Origin: Streptomyces sp. R44 | GTDB taxonomy: Bacteria; Actinomycetota; Actinomycetes; Streptomycetales; Streptomycetaceae | NCBI RefSeq assembly: GCF_041053105.1 | Contig: NZ_CP163444.1 | Span: 6,604,501 to 6,668,500 of the forward strand | Direction: 5' to 3' | Length of the DNA: 64,000 nt | Part shown: in pieces, positions 7,487 to 15,799 of the stretch | Layout: each line of letters begins with the position of its first letter | How positions within the stretch are numbered: position 1 is the first letter of the stretch | The notes under the pieces: generated by a model | What the model was told of the DNA's origin: nothing | Databases searched by the model: none | The model's input: only the letters and a program-made list of their open reading frames with translations | Translations under genes and position numbers: made by a program

Positions 7487-8722
7487 TCAGGGGGTGCGGC
7501 GGTCGCCGCGGCGGCCGCCGAGGTTGATGCGGACGCGGGACGTGCCCGGCGGCGGGGTGGCAGCCGGTGCGGGTGCCGGTCCTCGGCCGGCCGTGGGGGG
7601 GAGGGGGAGGCGTGGGCGCTGCCGGGCGGGCGGGGGCCGGCGGGGGGGGGGCGGGGGGCGCGGCCGGGCCGGGCGGGGGGTCTCCGCCGTCTTCTCGCGG
7701 CGCCCGAAGGTGGACCGGACGCGACTCGGGCGGCGCTCGCCGGACGCGGGCCCGGACCCCGGGCCGGGTGTGGAGGCGGGTGCGGTCCTCGCCTCCGGGA
7801 CGTGGGGAGCGGTCGTGCCCGGCCGGCGGTGCTGGAGCGTGCACACGGCGGGGTCGGAGAGCGCCGCGAGGAAGGCCGAGATGTCCGGACGGGTCCGTGG
7901 ATCGGCTGCCGTCATACGGCGCAGCAGGGCCAGCAGTTCATCGGAGAGGCGCGGGTCGAGCCGGAGCTCCGCCCCGGCGTTCACGGCGTCGGAGGGAGAC
8001 CCGAACCTCGGGTCGAACCTGGGGAGTTCGCCCACCACGTACTCATGGGTCATGAGACCGAGCGCGAAGATGTCGACGGCGCAGGTGAGGTCCCCGGGGC
8101 CGGCCGACCCGTCGTCCTGGAGGTAGCGCCGCCACTCCGGGGCGCCGTAGGCGGAGTCTCCCGAGATGTCCTCCGGCCGCGGGGGATCGCCGGAATCGTA
8201 GGAGTCGTCGAAGTCGATGAGCCGCGCGGAGTGGAACGCCGCCCCCTCCCGCTTCTGGACCAGCACGTTGAGCGGCTTCAGGTCACCGTGCACGGTGCCG
8301 GTCTCATGGAGCTGCTTGAGGCTCGATCCGAGCGTCTTGAGCAGCACCATCTTCGGCCGCGGTTCCAGGGTCTGGGGCCGTTCCAGGCTGGAGGTGTCGA
8401 TCCGCTCCGTGACCTTGTAGTACGTGCTGCCCTCGTGGAAGAAGTCGGTGGCGAGCACGAGGTTGCCCCCGCCGAGCGTGTCCGGGCGCAGCCGCTTCAT
8501 GATCTTGCGGTGCCGCTGCTCGAACTCCCGGGCGACCTCGCGGCGGATCCGTACGCTCTTCGAGTCGGCGGCGTCGTCGCGCGGGCGCTTGGGTTCGAGG
8601 AACTGCTTGATGAAGTACTGTCCCCCGTTCTTCTCCGCGAACGCCCAGATGCACTTGCCGCCATTGGCGTTGGTGGGGTCGGTGACGATGCGGTAGCCCG
8701 CGATCGTGTCGCCCTTCTTCAT
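7487..8722 (-). CDS. Ser/Thr protein kinase with HGD and DFD active-site variants
   Basis: A 411-residue cytoplasmic protein kinase. The ATP-binding lysine is in YFIKQF (K39), the catalytic loop reads HGDLKPLNVLV (residues 145-155), the metal motif is DFD (170-172) rather than DFG, and an APEW segment follows. HGD and DFD are variants found in some atypical bacterial kinases; the catalytic Asp and metal Asp are kept, so activity is likely. After residue 300 there is a Pro/Arg-rich disordered tail encoded by long G/C homopolymers. No membrane segment or PASTA domain is present. The ATG at 8722 overlaps the stop of the phosphatase gene (ATGA), so the kinase and its probable antagonist are translationally coupled. 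Confidence 0.88.
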   Translation of the reverse strand: MKKGDTIAGYRIVTDPTNANGGKCIWAFAEKNGGQYFIKQFLEPKRPRDDAADSKSVRIRREVAREFEQRHRKIMKRLRPDTLGGGNLVLATDFFHEGSTYYKVTERIDTSSLERPQTLEPRPKMVLLKTLGSSLKQLHETGTVHGDLKPLNVLVQKREGAAFHSARLIDFDDSYDSGDPPRPEDISGDSAYGAPEWRRYLQDDGSAGPGDLTCAVDIFALGLMTHEYVVGELPRFDPRFGSPSDAVNAGAELRLDPRLSDELLALLRRMTAADPRTRPDISAFLAALSDPAVCTLQHRRPGTTAPHVPEARTAPASTPGPGSGPASGERRPSRVRSTFGRREKTAETPRPARPRPPPPPRRPPPARQRPRLPLPPTAGRGPAPAPAATPPPGTSRVRINLGGRRGDRRTP

Positions 8723-10056
8723 CGGTACTCCTCGGATGCGGGCGGCAGATAGGTCTCGTATCCGGCGCGGTAGCTCTGCCAGCTCTGGTCCTGCCAGGCG
8801 CGGACGCGGGCGTGCGCCTCGCGCCGGTCCTCCGGGTCTCCTGCCGCCTCGCCCCCGGTCGCGGGCCGCGCGGTGCGGTCGAGGAGACGGGGCCGGTCCC
8901 GCAGGTGGCGTCCGGTGAGGTCGGCGAAGCGCCGCTCGTAGAGGGCGCGGAGGTGCTCGAAGCTCTGGTGGCCGATGGCCAGGAGGGCGAGCGAGGCGTC
9001 GTCCCCGGTGTACGCCACCACTTCGCGGCGCAGCAGGTCGCCCCACTCGTACTCGTTGTGGGCGCGGCGCAGGGTGCTCAGGAGCAGGTGCTCGAAGTCC
9101 GCCGGGGTGTGCACATAGCCGAAGTAGCCGTCCGTGGCCGCGACCAGGACGCAGGGAAGCGCGAACGAGGCGATGTACTGGGTGTCGACGGTGAACTCGC
9201 GGTCCGCGCACACCACGTTGGTCATGGGCGGGTCGGTGCGCAGCAGTTCGAGGGCGTCACTTTCGCGGGTGTGGTCGCGGGTGAGGACGTGCAGACCGCT
9301 CTCGGGCGAGAGCACGTACGCCCGGGAGTCCCCTGCCCACAGCGGGCGCAGCTCGACGGTCGCGTCCTGCTCGCGGACGCGGTAGTGCACGCCCGCGAGG
9401 GTGGTGGGCAGCTGTCGGCGCATGGTGCCGCCGATCTTGCTGGGCCGCTGCGGCGCGTTGGCCAGGAACCAGCTCAGATAGCCGTGCAGGGACTCCGGAC
9501 CGGCCGCCTCGGTCTCGCCGGCGACCTCGCGGAACCAGCAGTCGGTGGCCAGGCGCGCCACCCGGGACGCGACCCAGGCGCCGGTGTGCCAGGCGCCGTC
9601 CGGCCGTTGCCAGGCGGGGGTGGCGCCGGCGCCGCCGGAGCCGTCGAACACGGCGACCACGCCCTGCCTGGTCTCCCAGTGATGGGCGACGAACGGCTCG
9701 GCGTCCTCGCCGAGACCGGGCACCTGCTCGGTCCACACCGAGAGCGCGTGAACGCCCTGGAGGTCCCCGGGGGTCGACCAGACCATCCGGGCGGGCCGGG
9801 GGCGGTCGACCGGATCCGGTGCCCGGTCCGGCACCGGCGGGACGACCGGCGACCCCTTCGAGGCCGTCGGACCCGGCGCGGGGGCGGGCCCGGCGCCCGG
9901 TGCGGGCCCGGGTGCGGGGACCGGCGGCGCCGCGGGGCGGCCCGGGTCCCGGGGTTCGGACGGTACGGATGGCCCGGAGGGCGCCGTCGCGTGCGGCCAC
10001 CAGTCCGCGCGGTGGCTGCGGTCGGCGTGCCGTGGTCTGTGCTCGTGTTCCGGCAT
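8719..10056 (-). CDS. PP2C-family protein phosphatase
   Basis: A 445-residue protein with a Pro/Ala-rich N-terminus (about 1-90) and a PP2C-type phosphatase domain. The metal and phosphate motifs are recognisable: [10 protein letters not shown] (D138, the family DGxGG), [20 protein letters not shown] and [11 protein letters not shown]. It most likely dephosphorylates targets of the adjacent kinase. The C-terminal 90 residues are charged and helical. The start at 10056 shares one base with the stop of the SPFH-like gene (TGATG). The architecture matches phosphatases in TerY-P-type triads. Confidence 0.85.
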   Translation of the reverse strand: MPEHEHRPRHADRSHRADWWPHATAPSGPSVPSEPRDPGRPAAPPVPAPGPAPGAGPAPAPGPTASKGSPVVPPVPDRAPDPVDRPRPARMVWSTPGDLQGVHALSVWTEQVPGLGEDAEPFVAHHWETRQGVVAVFDGSGGAGATPAWQRPDGAWHTGAWVASRVARLATDCWFREVAGETEAAGPESLHGYLSWFLANAPQRPSKIGGTMRRQLPTTLAGVHYRVREQDATVELRPLWAGDSRAYVLSPESGLHVLTRDHTRESDALELLRTDPPMTNVVCADREFTVDTQYIASFALPCVLVAATDGYFGYVHTPADFEHLLLSTLRRAHNEYEWGDLLRREVVAYTGDDASLALLAIGHQSFEHLRALYERRFADLTGRHLRDRPRLLDRTARPATGGEAAGDPEDRREAHARVRAWQDQSWQSYRAGYETYLPPASEEYR

Positions 10057-11330
10057 CAACGCTCCCTGTCGGGTCCGGGGCGGCGAGGGGTGTCCCGCTT
10101 GGTGGTGCCCTTCACCCTGCTCACCCGGGGCGCCGGCCGGTCCGCGGGAGGTGGGGCGGGCGGACCGTCGGGCGTCGGGGCGGGGCGCGGGGGAGGGACG
10201 GACCCCGGCCCCGTGCGGCCCCCGTCCGTGGCCGGACGGGCGCCCGAGGCCGGACGGGCGCGCGTGTCCGAGCCCGTGTCCGGCAGGGGTTCGTCCTCGG
10301 GCGGCCCGGAGCGCCCGGCGCCCCGGGGGCCGGAGCCGTACGCCCCCGATCCCCGGCCGCCCCGAGGGCTCTCCTCCCGCAGCACTTCGCCGCGCAGGGG
10401 CCGGCGGGGCTCCGCGCGGTCGTCCTCCGGGGCCGGTCCGAGCGCCGGAGCCGGGTCCGTGGCGCGGGCGAGGGAGCCGCGCAGGCGGCCCCGGCGGGCG
10501 GCGCCGTCGAAGAGGCCGTCGCTCTCGCGCAGCACCTCCTCCAGGACGGTGCGCTCCAGCTCGGCCTGCTCGAAGGGTTCCCGGTCGGCGTCGCCGCGCT
10601 CCAGGACGAGGCGCATGATCTCGCGCTTCACCTCGCGCTTCTCGGCCTCGTTCTTCTCGATCCAGGTGAGCGCGGCCCGGGCCCCCTCCTTCTCCATGAT
10701 CTCGGCGATGAGACCGTCGAGGCCCTCCTCGCGGATCATGTCGAGGTGGCGTGCGCGCCGCATGCCGGCGAGCCGGGACTCCCGTACGACGTCCCGGTAC
10801 TCGCGTCCGCTGGTGGCGATCTCGTCCTCGTCGACGAGGAGTTCGACCTGCACGTTCCGGAGCCGGATCGCGTCGTCGCCGGTGAAGCCGGCCAGTCTCG
10901 CGTTCAGCGCCCGTTCGGCCTGGTGGAACTCGGCGATGTCGTAGTCGCGGGCCACCTCGCGGAGCGTCCTGCGCAGATAGCCGAGGAGGGCTCCGCTCAT
11001 GTCCCGGATGCCGCGCGAGACGACCTGTGCCGGGTCGGCGACCCGGCACACCAGATCGACGCGGCTGCGGAACGAGAACACGGGGTCGCGGCTGAGCAGG
11101 GGGATGTCGAGGACGAGCCGGTGCTCGGTCATGTCGACGGTGAACATCCCGCTGTACGCGCCGAAGCGCGAGGACGGGATCTCCTCGCCGCTGCGGATCG
11201 TCAGGGAGGAGCCGCTGTCCCTGACGAGGACGAGGGCACGGCCCGGCTCGGGCGGCCGCACCGGTTTCGTCAGCCGCCACTTGGGCAGCTCCTCACTGGA
11301 CAGCACCGGGTCGTAGGTCTGCTGTTCCAC
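10056..11330 (-). CDS. SPFH/band-7-like scaffold protein
   Basis: A 424-residue protein. Residues about 40-190 resemble an SPFH/band-7 (stomatin-like) domain, with a strand-rich start (RLVLDIPLLSRDPVFSFRSRVDL) and the helical part DPAQVVSRGIRDMSGALLGYLRRTL, followed by a charged coiled-coil stretch (about 190-290) and a long Pro/Arg/Gly-rich disordered tail. There is no obvious transmembrane helix, so membrane association, if any, is peripheral. SPFH proteins oligomerise into membrane scaffolds; here it would be a platform for the kinase and phosphatase (inference). GTG 11330 is preceded by GGGAGGAGG. The family call is by eye. Confidence 0.6.
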   Translation of the reverse strand: MEQQTYDPVLSSEELPKWRLTKPVRPPEPGRALVLVRDSGSSLTIRSGEEIPSSRFGAYSGMFTVDMTEHRLVLDIPLLSRDPVFSFRSRVDLVCRVADPAQVVSRGIRDMSGALLGYLRRTLREVARDYDIAEFHQAERALNARLAGFTGDDAIRLRNVQVELLVDEDEIATSGREYRDVVRESRLAGMRRARHLDMIREEGLDGLIAEIMEKEGARAALTWIEKNEAEKREVKREIMRLVLERGDADREPFEQAELERTVLEEVLRESDGLFDGAARRGRLRGSLARATDPAPALGPAPEDDRAEPRRPLRGEVLREESPRGGRGSGAYGSGPRGAGRSGPPEDEPLPDTGSDTRARPASGARPATDGGRTGPGSVPPPRPAPTPDGPPAPPPADRPAPRVSRVKGTTKRDTPRRPGPDRER

Positions 11331-11374
11331 GGGCTCCTCCTCCCTTCTCGGAAGCTTCGAGGTCGTCGTACGGG

Positions 11375-13615
11375 TCAGGCCGGCGCCGTCAGGCGGCGGT
11401 GGAGCAGGGCCGCGTTGCGGGAGGGGCGATCGCGTTCGTGCGCCCACTTGTTCAGCCACCACGCGAGCCGTTCGCGGTGCGAGCCGGGCTTGCGGGCGAT
11501 GTCGCGGAGCAGTCCGCCCAGGGCGTCGAGCGTGCCCGGACCACCCTCCTCGGCGTACACGTCGATCCAGTCGCGCAGCGCGAGGAGGGCCGTGTCCTGC
11601 ATCGGTCGGCGCGCGAGGGACCGCGCCCACAGCTCTCCGACGGCGCGTCGGTGGGCGGGCAGTCCGCTCAGCAGGAGGGGCACGCCCGGCACGCCGGCCA
11701 CGGGGCCGTCGGCTCCTCCTTCGTACGGCCGGGTGGTGGCGAAGAGGAACGCGGAGAGCGACTTCACGACCATGGGGGAGAGGTCCTGCGGTTCGGACCA
11801 CTTCAGATAGGCGTCGAGGAGCGTTCCCGCCTGCCCCTGGTGGAGGAGGTGGACCCCTCCCCAGGCCACGGAGGGGAGGGTGCCCCAGTCGTCGTCGCGG
11901 TCCAGGGCGTCGTGCAGCACGGCCACGGCCCGCTCCGGCGCCGCACGGCCGAGGAGCCCGCCCACCGCGTTGGCGGCGGTCCCGGCGAGCCGCCGCTGAC
12001 GCGCCGAGCTTCCGCCGCGAGCCCAGCCGTGCAGCAGTTCCCAGACGGCCTCGGCCGACTCCTCCCGGCTGCCGGCCACGCCGAGGGCGGTCGCGGCGGC
12101 CTGGCGCAGCGGCCAGGACGTCTCGGCGGCCCACCTGGTGAGGAAGCGGTGCACCGCGTAGTGGTGGTCGGCCCAGGCGAGCACCCCGGCGGCGATGGCG
12201 GCCCGGGCGCGGACCTCCAGGTCGCTGTGGTCGAGGAGCCGGCGCAGCCAGGCGAGCAGCGGCTCGCGCCAGCCGTCGAGACCGGTCCAGGCGTACACGA
12301 GGACGACCTGTCCGAGCATCGCGTTGCGGAAGCGGACCCGGGGCGGTCCGAAGCCGTCGGCGTCGAGGCGGATCCACTGCTGCTCGTCGCCGAGCCGGTC
12401 CCTGAACCGGACGTCCGGCGGTGCCGGTTCGGGAGTCGCGAGGGCGGCCCGCAGTTTGACGGCGGCTTCGGCGACGGTGAGGTAGCCGCTGTCCTCCAGG
12501 ACGGCCGCGGCGAGCGCGAAGGCCACGGCCTCCGGGTTCCGGTGCCGGTCGAACCAGGCCCTGACCTGGTCGCTGGGGTCGCGCAGCGCGGCCGCGGCGG
12601 CGGGCACGTCCCGGCCGGCGGCGATGTCGGCGGCCAGGCGGGCGGCGTGCCGGGCGGCGGGCATCTCCCGCAGGGTGTCGACGACCCCGCCGGCGGCGAG
12701 CTCGGCACGGAGTCGCGTACGGGCCTCCGGCGTCGCGCCGTGGCCGAGCACCCGCCGTTCGAGGACGGCCAGCGGGTCGACGGGCGTGAGGACGTGCTCC
12801 GCGACGGACTCGCCGCCGTCGCCGCGCACGGCGACGGCGAGGTCCTGGCCGCCGGTGAGCACCAGGTGACAGCCGTGCGCGCGCAGGGCGGCCACGACGG
12901 CGTGCAGGCGTCGCGGGAGTGCCGTGAAGTCCCGCGCCCCGGCGGGCCCGTCCTCGACGAGGGCCAGGTAGCCGCTGTTCCCGACCGGCGGTTCCCAGCC
13001 GGGCGTGAGGACGGCGGCGGGGTCGAGGAGGCGGTGGCAGATCCCGCCGCCCTCGGCGCCGCCCAGGACGAGGGCCTCGGCGAGCAGGTTGACCGCGGTG
13101 GCCTCACGGCCGCTGCCGGAGCGGCCGGTGAGGACGAGGAGCCGCCGCTCGCAGAGGGCGGCGAGCGCGGAGTCGTAGCCGTCCGGCTGGACGAACAGCT
13201 CGGTGTGGTCGGTCAGTTCGGCGGAGGTGAGCGCCGACACGGAGCCGCTGCCGTGGCGGGTGGCGCCCCGCCCGCCGTCCGTGTGGAAGCCGCCGCCGAA
13301 GCTGACCGTGTCGTTGAAGAGCGCCAGGGTGCCGATCCGGGTGCCGGAGGCGTCGGCGCTGAGGCGCTGGGCGATCAGGTCGGCGATGGCACCCGCGCGC
13401 TGCGCCTCGGAGCGCTCGGGGTCGTCGGTCCCGCTCCCCTCGGCGAGGGAACGCAGCGCGTCGGACTCGCTGACGGGACCGTCCTGTTCCGGCCCGGCGC
13501 CCCGCCGCTCGCTCTCCGGTGAGGCCTTCGCGTCCGGATCGGCCTCGGGAGGCTTCGGGGCGGGTTCGGGGCCGGGCTTCGTCCCGCCGGACGGGGCGGT
13601 GACTTCCTCACTCAT
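11375..13615 (-). CDS. Large degenerate P-loop protein with helical-repeat C-terminus (NLR/STAND-like)
   Basis: A 746-residue cytoplasmic protein. Residues 1-80 are disordered and acidic. At 97-112 there is a short hydrophobic FN-x2-V motif (LALFNDTVSFGGGFHT). A nucleotide-binding-like region begins at 159 (LLVLTGRSGSGREAT), where the Walker A lysine and Ser/Thr are Arg170 and Glu171. The region continues with LLDPAAVL, LVLTGGQDLAVA and a winged-helix-like part, and ends in HEAT-like helices from about 450 to 746 (DLEVRARAAIAAGVLAWA; SWPLRQAAATALGVAG). This is the layout of a STAND/NLR sensor with a probably inactive or altered ATPase. It sits between the small helical gene and the SPFH-like gene. 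ATG at 13615. Confidence 0.65.
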   Translation of the reverse strand: MSEEVTAPSGGTKPGPEPAPKPPEADPDAKASPESERRGAGPEQDGPVSESDALRSLAEGSGTDDPERSEAQRAGAIADLIAQRLSADASGTRIGTLALFNDTVSFGGGFHTDGGRGATRHGSGSVSALTSAELTDHTELFVQPDGYDSALAALCERRLLVLTGRSGSGREATAVNLLAEALVLGGAEGGGICHRLLDPAAVLTPGWEPPVGNSGYLALVEDGPAGARDFTALPRRLHAVVAALRAHGCHLVLTGGQDLAVAVRGDGGESVAEHVLTPVDPLAVLERRVLGHGATPEARTRLRAELAAGGVVDTLREMPAARHAARLAADIAAGRDVPAAAAALRDPSDQVRAWFDRHRNPEAVAFALAAAVLEDSGYLTVAEAAVKLRAALATPEPAPPDVRFRDRLGDEQQWIRLDADGFGPPRVRFRNAMLGQVVLVYAWTGLDGWREPLLAWLRRLLDHSDLEVRARAAIAAGVLAWADHHYAVHRFLTRWAAETSWPLRQAAATALGVAGSREESAEAVWELLHGWARGGSSARQRRLAGTAANAVGGLLGRAAPERAVAVLHDALDRDDDWGTLPSVAWGGVHLLHQGQAGTLLDAYLKWSEPQDLSPMVVKSLSAFLFATTRPYEGGADGPVAGVPGVPLLLSGLPAHRRAVGELWARSLARRPMQDTALLALRDWIDVYAEEGGPGTLDALGGLLRDIARKPGSHRERLAWWLNKWAHERDRPSRNAALLHRRLTAPA
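13280..13327 (-). other. Candidate amyloid-type signalling motif in the P-loop protein
   Basis: The codons specify LALFNDTVSFGGGFHT (residues 97-112), N-terminal to the nucleotide-binding region. It aligns without gaps to AQVFNEKVEIKGDWNV at the C-terminus of the small protein encoded just upstream. Paired motifs of this kind (C-terminal in a small effector, N-terminal in an NLR) are the hallmark of bacterial amyloid signalling sequences; the assignment here is inference. Confidence 0.5.
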
Positions 13616-13658
13616 GGCACACGGACTTCCGGGAGGGGCGACGGCACGACGGGAGACG

Positions 13659-13735
13659 GCGGTACGGGACGACGACATGACGGGAGACGGCGGTACGGGA
13701 CGAGGGCGGTACGGGACGAGGGCGGTACGGGACGA
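13659..13735. repeat. Four direct copies of a 14-base unit
   Basis: GCGGTACGGGACGA occurs at 13659-13672, 13690-13703, 13706-13719 and 13722-13735. The last three are spaced 16 bases apart. They fill most of the 219-base gap between the small helical gene and the P-loop gene, just upstream of the latter's start, and may be binding sites or a slippage-prone tract. No gene is seen in 13616-13834. Confidence 0.8.
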
Positions 13736-13834
13736 CGACGTGACGGCACCACGACGCGACGGCACAACGACGCGACGGCACGGCGACGTGACCGGGCCGC
13801 GCCGGGCGCCGCCGTCGCCGCGCCGGTCACACCG

Positions 13835-14233
13835 TCAGGAGACGTTCCAGTCGCCCTTGATCTCGACCTTCTCGTTGAAGACCTGGGCGTTCTTGATCAG
13901 GGCGGCGCTGACCTGCGCGCCGCCGCGCCCACCGGCGGCCACGGCCTCGTCGACGAAGCGCCGCAGGTCGTCCTCGAACTGCCGGTCCCGCAGCATGTGG
14001 GCCGCGAGCATCCGCTCCAGGACCTGCCGGCCGGATTCGTCGTCCGGTGCGTCCGTGACGCGCTCCAGCGCGGCCTCGGCCTCCGTGTCGCCCCGGAACC
14101 GCGCCCTGATCCGCTCCACGAGCCGGGCGCCGCCGTTCCAGCCACTGCGGCCGGCCTCCTGGCCGGTGGCCTCAAGCGCACCCTTGACGACGAGCGCGAC
14201 GCCCGCGGCCGCGATGGCGGTCAGTGGATCCAT
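13835..14233 (-). CDS. Small helical protein with C-terminal FN-x2-V motif (Bell-like effector candidate)
   Basis: A 132-residue first gene of the operon. It starts with a hydrophobic helix (LTAIAAAGVALVVKGAL, residues 4-20), continues as charged helices with a pattern seen in small effector-associated proteins of Streptomyces, and ends with AQVFNEKVEIKGDWNVS. Its last 16 residues match the N-terminal motif of the next gene's P-loop protein. Small helical domains with a C-terminal amyloid motif beside an NLR gene are described as Bell-domain effectors; they are thought to trigger membrane damage. Assignment here rests on architecture and motif only. ATG 14233; a CACACGTGTG palindrome lies at 14257-14266 in the promoter region. 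Confidence 0.55.
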   Translation of the reverse strand: MDPLTAIAAAGVALVVKGALEATGQEAGRSGWNGGARLVERIRARFRGDTEAEAALERVTDAPDDESGRQVLERMLAAHMLRDRQFEDDLRRFVDEAVAAGGRGGAQVSAALIKNAQVFNEKVEIKGDWNVS

Positions 14234-14256
14234 GTGCAACCCCCGATTGTTCTCCG

Positions 14257-14266
14257 CACACGTGTG
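14257..14266. promoter_or_regulatory. 10-base palindrome in the divergent promoter region
   Basis: CACACGTGTG lies 24 bases upstream of the first gene of the operon, in the 213-base divergent gap (14234-14446) shared with the SUKH-3 gene. It is a possible operator; nothing else is recognised in this gap. Confidence 0.3.
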
Positions 14267-14446
14267 AGGCCATTCAAGTGGTCCACGAGCGCATCGCCAG
14301 GGGGTCGGCCGACAATGACCGAAAACGGTAGGGCCACCAGGGGCGCATGTGGCCGATTCCGCACGCTGAACTGCGCCCCCCTGTGGGGCCGCCGACCATG
14401 AAGGGACAGGATGGGTGGCACCGCCCGCGCACCCCAGGAGCCGCAC

Positions 14447-14917
14447 ATGCCCCGTCCCGAAACCCCCGCGGACGTCGACGCCTGGTTCGGCGAACACGGC
14501 TGGTTCCCCGGCCGCGACGTCGCCGAACAGGCCGCGGCGTTCGTGGCGGAGGTCGTCGAGGAGACCCGTGACGTCGGGTTCCCCGTGGAGCCGTTCGCCG
14601 CCGCCACCGAGTTTCTCGCCGAGCACGCGGGCCTCCGCCTGACCATCGACGCACGGCGCGAGGACTACCTGCACATCGAGCCGGTCATCGTCTGGGACAG
14701 CACCGCCGAGGAGATCGCGGAGCTGAGCCGCAACCTGGGCGTGCGGCTCTTCCCCGTCGGCTGGGACTCCTCGGAGGGGGAGGTGATCGTCATGGACGAG
14801 CGGAGCCGGTTCTTCTGCCTGCACCACACCGGCAACTACTACATGGGGACCGGCAAGTACGGGGGGATGGCCGGGTACGGGTATCCCATGCGGGACGCGG
14901 AGGACTTCTACGTCTGA
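14447..14917 (+). CDS. SUKH-3-like protein
   Basis: A 156-residue protein resembling the SUKH-3 branch of the SMI1/KNR4 superfamily: an N-terminal helical segment, FPVEPFAAATEFLAEHAGL in the middle, and the C-terminal EVIVMDERSRFFCLHHTGNYYMG typical of the group. Many SUKH proteins are immunity proteins for polymorphic toxins; no toxin gene is next to this one. It is divergent from the kinase/phosphatase operon and shares its 213-base promoter gap. ATG 14447 has AGGAG 7 bases upstream; an ATG 12 codons earlier lacks a ribosome site. Confidence 0.75.
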   Translation: MPRPETPADVDAWFGEHGWFPGRDVAEQAAAFVAEVVEETRDVGFPVEPFAAATEFLAEHAGLRLTIDARREDYLHIEPVIVWDSTAEEIAELSRNLGVRLFPVGWDSSEGEVIVMDERSRFFCLHHTGNYYMGTGKYGGMAGYGYPMRDAEDFYV

Positions 14918-14944
14918 CCCGACGTCCGACCGGGCCGGGGCGCC

Positions 14945-15730
14945 TCAGTGGACCGAGAAACCGCCGTCCACGAAGAGCGACTGGCCCGTGACGTACGCCG
15001 AGGAGGCGCTCGCCAGGAACACGGCCGCGCCCGCGAAGTCCTCCGCGAGGCCGTTGCGGCCGACCATCGTGCGGGCGGCCAGCGCGGCGACCTTCTCAGG
15101 GTCGGAGGAGAGGCGCTGGTTGAGCGGGGTCATCACGAAGCCGGGGACCAGCGTGTTGGCGGTGACGCCGTACGGGGACCAGGCCTCGGCCTGCGAGCGG
15201 GCCAGCGATTCCAGGGCGCCCTTGGACACCCCGTACGCCCCGCTCTGCACGAACGCGCGGTGCGCCTGCTGCGAGGTGATGTGGATGATCCGCCCGAAGC
15301 CCCGCTCGGCCATCCCGGGCCCGAAGCGGCGGCCGAGCAGGAACGGCGCCTCCAGGTTCACCGTCATCGTCGTGTCCCACACCTCGTCGCCCAGCTCGCC
15401 GAACGGCGGACGGAGGTTGATGCCGGCGGAGTTCACCAGGATGTCCGGCTCCCCGAAGACGGCCGCGGCCGCCTCCGCCCCCGCCTTGATGCCCTCCCGG
15501 GTGCTCAGGTCGGCGCTCACCCAGGCCGCCCGGCAGCCGTCGGCCGTCAGCTCGTCCACGGTCGCGACGAGCTCGGCCTCCTTGCGGGCCAGGACCACCA
15601 CGCTCGCCCCCGCCCGTGCCAGGGCCCCGGCGATGGCCTTGCCGATACCGGAACTGCCACCGGTGACCAGGGCGGTGCGCCCGTCGAGCGAGAACAGCTC
15701 GGAGAGGTACGGGCCGGGGGTGGTGCTCAT
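14945..15730 (-). CDS. Short-chain dehydrogenase/reductase
   Basis: A 261-residue classical SDR. It has the dinucleotide motif TGGSSGIGKA (about residues 22-31), the NSAG segment, the catalytic Ser in IIHITSQQAH and the YxxxK pair in GAYGVSKGALESL, and a C-terminal VTGQSLFVDGGFSVH. The cofactor is probably NAD(P)H; the alcohol or ketone substrate cannot be read. It is most like gluconate-5-dehydrogenase and 3-oxoacyl reductase relatives. The ATG at 15730 has GAGGAG 9-14 bases upstream. The gene stands alone, convergent with the SUKH-3 gene. Confidence 0.92.
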   Translation of the reverse strand: MSTTPGPYLSELFSLDGRTALVTGGSSGIGKAIAGALARAGASVVVLARKEAELVATVDELTADGCRAAWVSADLSTREGIKAGAEAAAAVFGEPDILVNSAGINLRPPFGELGDEVWDTTMTVNLEAPFLLGRRFGPGMAERGFGRIIHITSQQAHRAFVQSGAYGVSKGALESLARSQAEAWSPYGVTANTLVPGFVMTPLNQRLSSDPEKVAALAARTMVGRNGLAEDFAGAAVFLASASSAYVTGQSLFVDGGFSVH

Positions 15731-15799
15731 GGAGATCGCTCCTCGTGCCGATGGCGGGCAGGTACACGCATCCTGGCACACGTGTTCGCGCCGCCGGCC

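Noticed and set aside
10056..12377. Long open frames extending genes upstream or lying antisense to them (for example across 10056-12377 and 41720-45130).
   Set aside because: They are caused by the high G+C content: their residue composition is Arg/Pro/Ala-rich and lacks motifs, and the genes in the real frames explain them.
13659..13735. The 14-base repeats as a CRISPR array.
   Set aside because: Repeats are too short and spaced 2 bases apart with no unique spacers, and no cas genes are near.
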